From assembly GCA_026770585.1 (NCBI GenBank), contig MU647396.1, forward strand, positions 1,751-15,794: DNA of 14,044 nucleotides, read 5' to 3'. The position numbers and the translations under genes were made by a program. Below are positions 11,299 through 14,044 of this stretch, piece after piece. Each line of letters starts with the position of its first letter. The first letter of the stretch is position 1. The notes beneath the pieces are model-generated. The model saw only the letters and a list, made by a program, of their open reading frames with translations, was not told the origin of the DNA and made no database searches. The DNA is from Baffinella frigidus. Taxonomy: Eukaryota; Cryptophyceae; Cryptomonadales; Baffinellaceae.

Positions 11299-11352
11299 TA
11301 TCGCTCATAAGGAGGCGAACCCCCCTAGAACCTTGCAGTAGGCCTATCTATG
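11299..11352 (-). mobile_element. Fam-1 left-half fragment
   Basis: TATATCGCTCATAAGGAGGC, CCCCCTAGAACCTTGCAGTA and GGCCTATCTATGGCCC. It lacks its outer terminus and abuts the TTTAGGG tract. It may belong with the right half at 11459. Confidence 0.6.
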
Positions 11353-11407
11353 GCCCTTCCCTGAGGTGTTGTCTCAGCCTGCAGTGTTGACTAAATCGGG
11401 AGAGGCT

Positions 11408-11437
11408 GGCTGCCACACAGCGGACTACGAAGGGATT
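11408..11437 (+). mobile_element. solo arm of the 4229-type TIR element
   Basis: GCTGCCACACAGCGGACTAC followed by GAAGGGATTT matches the 30 bp ends at 4229 and 4369. No partner arm lies nearby. Confidence 0.7.
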
Positions 11438-11458
11438 TCGTGGACCAAAGCGCTCATA

Positions 11459-11539
11459 GGACCACCGTAGGGCCCTAGGCATGGTCCTACTGTAGGGTCC
11501 TAGGGGGGGGCAGTTTCTTATGAGCGAGGTACCCCTGTA
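11459..11539 (+). mobile_element. Fam-1 right-half fragment
   Basis: GGACCACCGTAGGGCCCTAG, GCATGGTCCTACTGTAGGGT and CTTATGAGCGAGGTACCCCTGTA. Its TA is shared with the Fam-3 element that follows. Confidence 0.85.
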
Positions 11540-11655
11540 CAGGGGTTACTCGCAAATAAGGGCACACACAGTCCCTACGGGGCTCACAGACTCCTAGGAA
11601 TAGACGTACCGTAGGATCCCAGGGCAGTGTCTGTCTTTATTTGCGAGAAACTCAT
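11538..11655 (+). mobile_element. Fam-3 MITE, right end diverged
   Basis: TACAGGGGTTACTCGCAAAT, AAGGGCACACACAGTCCC at the left; CAGTGTCTGTCTTTATTTGC then GAGAAACTCATGA at the right. Inner arm pairing is clear (GCAAATAA with TTATTTGC). The terminal CCCCTGTA has decayed. Confidence 0.7.
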
Positions 11656-11701
11656 GAACGATCATTGAGCATCGTTGTCACTATGGACTCTTTCCTAAAC
11701 T

Positions 11702-11841
11702 AATCTCCATACAAGTATTAATTAATTGCTTTTGGTGCAACGAAATTTACTACACGATTTGCTCATAAAAGTAATAGTAGAGCATTTGTGTAGTAAATTT
11801 CGTTGCGCCAAAAGCAATTAATTAATAGTTCTATGGAGATT
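11702..11841. repeat. Fam-H hairpin, best copy
   Basis: Arms 11702-11755 and 11788-11841 (54 bp each) pair with about four mismatches around a 32 nt loop. The outer arm reads AATCTCCATACAAGTATTAA, TTAATTGCTTTTGGT; the core is GCAACGAAATTTACTACAC. Core, loop length and 22 of 32 loop positions match the 797 copy, while the outer arms do not. Confidence 0.9.
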
Positions 11842-11902
11842 AAAACGGACTCGTTGTCCGAGAGCGTAGCACCCTGGTAAGAACACTCTCTCTCCTTGGG
11901 AG

Positions 11903-11940
11903 TGATCCACTTAGTGCGGTCCACTTAGTAGGATCCACTT
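11903..11940 (+). repeat. short tandem repeat GTCCACTTAGT
   Basis: GATCCACTTAGTGCG, GTCCACTTAGTAG and GATCCACTTGTC follow one another with a period of about 14-15 bp. Confidence 0.75.
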
Positions 11941-11947
11941 GTCGCCA

Positions 11948-12067
11948 TACAGGGGTATCTCGCTCGCAAGAAACCGCCCCCCCCTAGGACCACCATAGGG
12001 CCCTAGGCATGGGCCTACTGTAGGCTCCTAGGGGGGCGCGGTTTCTTATGAGCGAGGTACCCCTGCA
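11948..12067 (+). mobile_element. Fam-1 MITE, complete
   Basis: TACAGGGGTATCTCGCTCGC to CTTATGAGCGAGGTACCCCTG, with the right TA altered to CA. Centre: CTAGGACCACCATAGGGCCC then GGCATGGGCCTACTGTAGG. Confidence 0.9.
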
Positions 12068-12115
12068 GTGGCCAAGGTGGTCAGGATGAGTCAACCAGGA
12101 GAAACGTTGGTGATG

Positions 12116-12161
12116 GAATCTTACGTAACCATCTTGATTGAATCTTACCTAACCATCTTGC
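12116..12161 (+). repeat. 23-24 bp tandem repeat
   Basis: GAATCTTACGTAACCATCTTG and GAATCTTACCTAACCATCTTG in tandem. GAAATCTTAC follows at 12170, where the Fam-3 element begins, suggesting insertion into a further unit. Confidence 0.8.
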
Positions 12162-12176
12162 CATCATGTGAAATCT

Positions 12177-12297
12177 TACAGGGGTTACTCGAAATTAAGG
12201 ACACGCACCGCCCTAGGATCCTACGGTAGGTCTATGCCTAGGAGCATAGGACCACCCTAGGGGCGGTGCGTGTTCTTAATTTCGAGTAACCCCTGTA
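12177..12297. mobile_element. Fam-3 MITE, complete
   Basis: TACAGGGGTTACTCGAAATT, AAGGACACGCACCGCCCTAG pairs with CTAGGGGCGGTGCGTGTTC, TTAATTTCGAGTAACCCC, ending TGTA. The arms are ~42 bp and almost perfect. The termini link Fam-1 to element X. Confidence 0.95.
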
Positions 12298-12303
12298 ATT
12301 TCT

Positions 12304-12395
12304 TTCAGGTCCTTTAGGTTATTCGAGCTCCCAAAATAGTCGGACACTGGAACTGGTTCTGTAGAAAAGCCATGCTTCCTTTCAGATCACATCAA
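12304..12395 (+). repeat. Fam-T subfamily segment
   Basis: TTCAGGTCCTTTAGGTTATT, GAGCTCCCAAAATAGTCGGA, GGAACTGGTTCTGTAGAAAA and GCCATGCTTCCTTTCAGATC match 3833-3932. Confidence 0.8.
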
Positions 12396-12430
12396 ACCTC
12401 CCTGCACAGAGGACGGCAGCAGAAACAGGC

Positions 12431-12526
12431 ATAACCTGTTGCCAGAGGATTTGACCAGTACTGTCGACTTTTGGACACCGCCAACAACTTATGCCTCAAA
12501 AGTGGACAAATCTCCTTCAAAGTCAC
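12431..12526 (+). repeat. Rep-D, direct repeat copy 1
   Basis: ATAACCTGTTGCCAGAGGAT, TTGACCAGTACTGTCGACTT, CTCAAAAGTGGACAAATCTCC and CAAAGTCA. The copy at 12969 is a close match in the same orientation. ATAACCTGTTAGATCC at 12690 is a further partial hit between them. Confidence 0.85.
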
Positions 12527-12702
12527 ACGTTAGTGACGACTGATTTCATGGTGATTCCTGCAAAGGCGGCCCTTTTAGGTTTATGTCAACGCACTATTGT
12601 ACAGGTTACTGGTGCCTGTCTTAGGTTTGCTCTCAGACTCAGAACGTCTTGACAGTTTAAATGCTTCCAACCGGCTCTTTTTAGGTCCATAACCTGTTAG
12701 AT

Positions 12703-12840
12703 CCTTTAGGTCCTTTAGGTTTGAAATGCTCCCAACATGGCCCAACGACACGCCCTTCCGTAGAAAGGACTGCAGGAAAAGAATTTTTGCTTTCGGATCG
12801 CGTTTAGCTCTCCAGTGCAGAGGCTCGTGAAGAGGGGATA
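12703..12840 (+). mobile_element. Fam-T solo arm
   Basis: CCTTTAGGTCCTTTAGGTTT through GCTCCCAACATGGCCCAACG, CGGATCGCGTTTAGCTCTCC and GAGGCTCGTGAAGAGGGGATA. This full-length single arm lies inside the pair of Rep-D copies. Confidence 0.85.
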
Positions 12841-12968
12841 GAGGGTGGTTCTCCTGGGGTGTTTGAGGCTGCCCACATGTGCGCGCGCTCGCCCACGCAC
12901 CAAACCCAAGTCAGCCTTTATGAGGCTCATGGTATCCCATGGATAAAGTTAGCCAACACGAATTCTAC

Positions 12969-13055
12969 AATAACCTGTTAGAGGATTTGACCAGTACTGT
13001 CAACTTTTGACACTGCCAATAACTTGTACCTCAAAAGTGGACAAATCTCCCCCAA
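12969..13055 (+). repeat. Rep-D, direct repeat copy 2
   Basis: ATAACCTGTTAGAGGATTTG, ACCAGTACTGTCAACTTTTG, CTCAAAAGTGGACAAATCTCC and CAAAGTCA. The two copies start about 540 bp apart and could be terminal repeats of one old element or dispersed copies. Confidence 0.85.
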
Positions 13056-13255
13056 AGTCAATTAGCCACGCCATCGGCTCTCTCGGCCCCGGGGGGGTGG
13101 GGATTTCAAAAAACAACTTCCGTGTTGTACGAACTTCGTAGCTGGAGACTTGGCCTGGACAGCTTCTTTCCTGACCCGAAGGCTGGGCGTCGAGGCACGC
13201 TTCCCCGTGGCTGTCGCGTTCAGCAGATCATTGCGGCGCTGCGATTTAATCGCGG

Positions 13256-13408
13256 CGAGTATTTTAACAAAATACGATTTCGGGGATCTCCGATCCGATT
13301 TGCAACGAAATTCACTACACAGGCTTGACCATTTTTAAAAGTACAGACAAACCGTGTGGTAATTTTCGCTGAAAATACTTTTAAAATCGTATTTTGTCAA
13401 AATACTCG
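13256..13408. repeat. Fam-H hairpin, asymmetric arms
   Basis: The outer arm CGAGTATTTTAACAAAATAC pairs with GTATTTTGTCAAAATACTCG. The inner core GCAACGAAATTCACTACAC (ending 13320) pairs with GTGTGGTAATTTTCGCTG (from 13354) around a 33 nt loop. The left arm carries about 10 extra bases. The outer arms differ from the 797 and 11702 copies. Confidence 0.8.
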
Positions 13409-13536
13409 TCCGGATGAGATTGGCACCACGCGGTGCTTCGGAAGGCCCTTCAGGGGGAGCCATCCAGGGGGCTTGGAGCTCGGGGAGCTGGAAAGCTGGG
13501 AGGGGTGAAAAGGAGGGAAGCTCCAGGCACTTTTTT

Positions 13537-13740
13537 ATGTCCTTCAGGTTTTGATTTCTCCCAACATGGCCCAACGACACGCCTTTCCGTAGAAGAGATC
13601 TGCATAAAAAGCATTTGTGCTTTCGGATCGCTTTGAGCTCTCCAGTGCAGAGGCTCGTGAAGAGGGGATAGTGGGTGGTGCTTTGGTGCTTTGGTGCTTT
13701 GGTGGTTCTCTTAACACTTATCTCTTGGGGTGTAGCAGGA
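13537..13740 (+). mobile_element. Fam-T solo arm with GGTGCTTT expansion
   Basis: TGTCCTTCAGGTTTTGATTT, CTCCCAACATGGCCCAACG, TTTCCGTAGAAGAGATCTGC, CGGATCGCTTTGAGCTCTCC and GAGGCTCGTGAAGAGGGGATA to 13670. GTGGGTGGT and GGTTCTC follow as in other copies but are split by repeated GGTGCTTT units, the complement of the AAAGCACC tails of Rep-S. Confidence 0.8.
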
Positions 13741-13798
13741 GAACAGGAGATGTCAAAAGTCAAGTTTGTCAACTTTCATGTCCGTAGATTGTGTCCGT

Positions 13799-13870
13799 CC
13801 CCTCACGAGTGAGGCGGATGTGGTCTTCGATGTGAGTGTAATACAAAGCACCAAAGCACCACCAAAGCAG
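13799..13870 (+). repeat. Rep-S with AAAGCACC tail
   Basis: CCCCTCACGAGTGAGGCGGA, TGTGGTCTTCGATGTGAGTG, TAATACAAAGCACCAAAGCACC. Same order as at 3716. Confidence 0.75.
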
Positions 13871-13966
13871 TGCCCTCAACCCGCACCCGCGAGCACTCTC
13901 CGCACGTCCACTTAGCAGCCACTGGGGGCTTCACGAATACAGTCCATCTCAACGATTTGTGCTAGC

Positions 13967-14044
13967 CCCCCCCCCCCCCCCCTGGACCCCCCCCCCCCCC
14001 CCCCCGGCCCCCCCCCCCCCCCCGAACTCCCCCCCCCCCCCCCC
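13967..14044. repeat. poly-C runs at window end
   Basis: Four C runs of about 14-19 bases are broken only by TGGA, GG and GAACT. This could be real low complexity, but it could also be an assembly artefact where a contig ends. Confidence 0.9.

Noticed and set aside
13335-13772. 145-codon minus-strand frame
   Set aside because: It spans a Fam-T arm, the GGTGCTTT expansion and part of a Fam-H hairpin; a similar translation appears at other Fam-T copies because the DNA is repeated.

Overview
This window looks like gene-poor, repeat-saturated nuclear DNA of a eukaryote, most plausibly an alga or algal-type protist. Three things point that way. There is a tract of plant/algal-type telomeric heptamer TTTAGGG near 11.1-11.3 kb. 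There are many short terminal-inverted-repeat elements flanked by TA. The one recognisable protein domain is an RWP-RK DNA-binding domain, known from plants, algae and some other protists. I see no bacterial operon structure, rRNA, intact tRNA or CRISPR array. The species cannot be fixed from the sequence.

Layout. 1-2.2 kb: blocks of degenerate telomere-like heptamers (CCCCAAA, CCACAAA, CCATAAA on the + strand), with a dispersed ~95 bp repeat (Rep-R) and TA-flanked MITEs between them. 2.2-5.3 kb: MITEs, some nested, a possible tRNA-derived SINE, and a run of unrelated hairpins. 5.3-6.7 kb: an ~830 bp TIR element (element X) with a decayed coding region that ends in an acidic tail. 6.9-7.7 kb: the one credible gene, a 208-residue RWP-RK ORF on the minus strand. 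7.7-9.2 kb: non-coding sequence with a four-unit heat-shock-element match, a perfect 28 bp palindrome and a cluster of TACGAAGCTTCGTA palindromes. 9.2-14.0 kb: more MITEs, a foldback element with ~130 bp arms, a 76 bp-arm hairpin, the TTTAGGG tract, further hairpins, and poly-C runs at the edge.

The main repeat families, with names used here only, are these. Fam-1 has termini CAGGGGTACCTCG and is an almost wholly palindromic ~120 bp element with a TA target; about a dozen copies or fragments are present. Fam-2 has termini TATCCCTTAAGTG, is ~104 bp, and is twice inserted inside Fam-1. Fam-3 has termini CAGGGGTTACTCG. Element X has termini CAGCCCTTACTCG. The similar ends and common TA target suggest that Fam-1, Fam-3 and X share a transposition machinery. 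Fam-H is a set of hairpins with a conserved loop and loop-proximal core but unrelated outer arms; it is the oddest signal here. Fam-T is a foldback family that mostly survives as single arms.

Most open reading frames are translations of these repeats. Apart from the RWP-RK ORF and the element-X remnant I would not annotate proteins.
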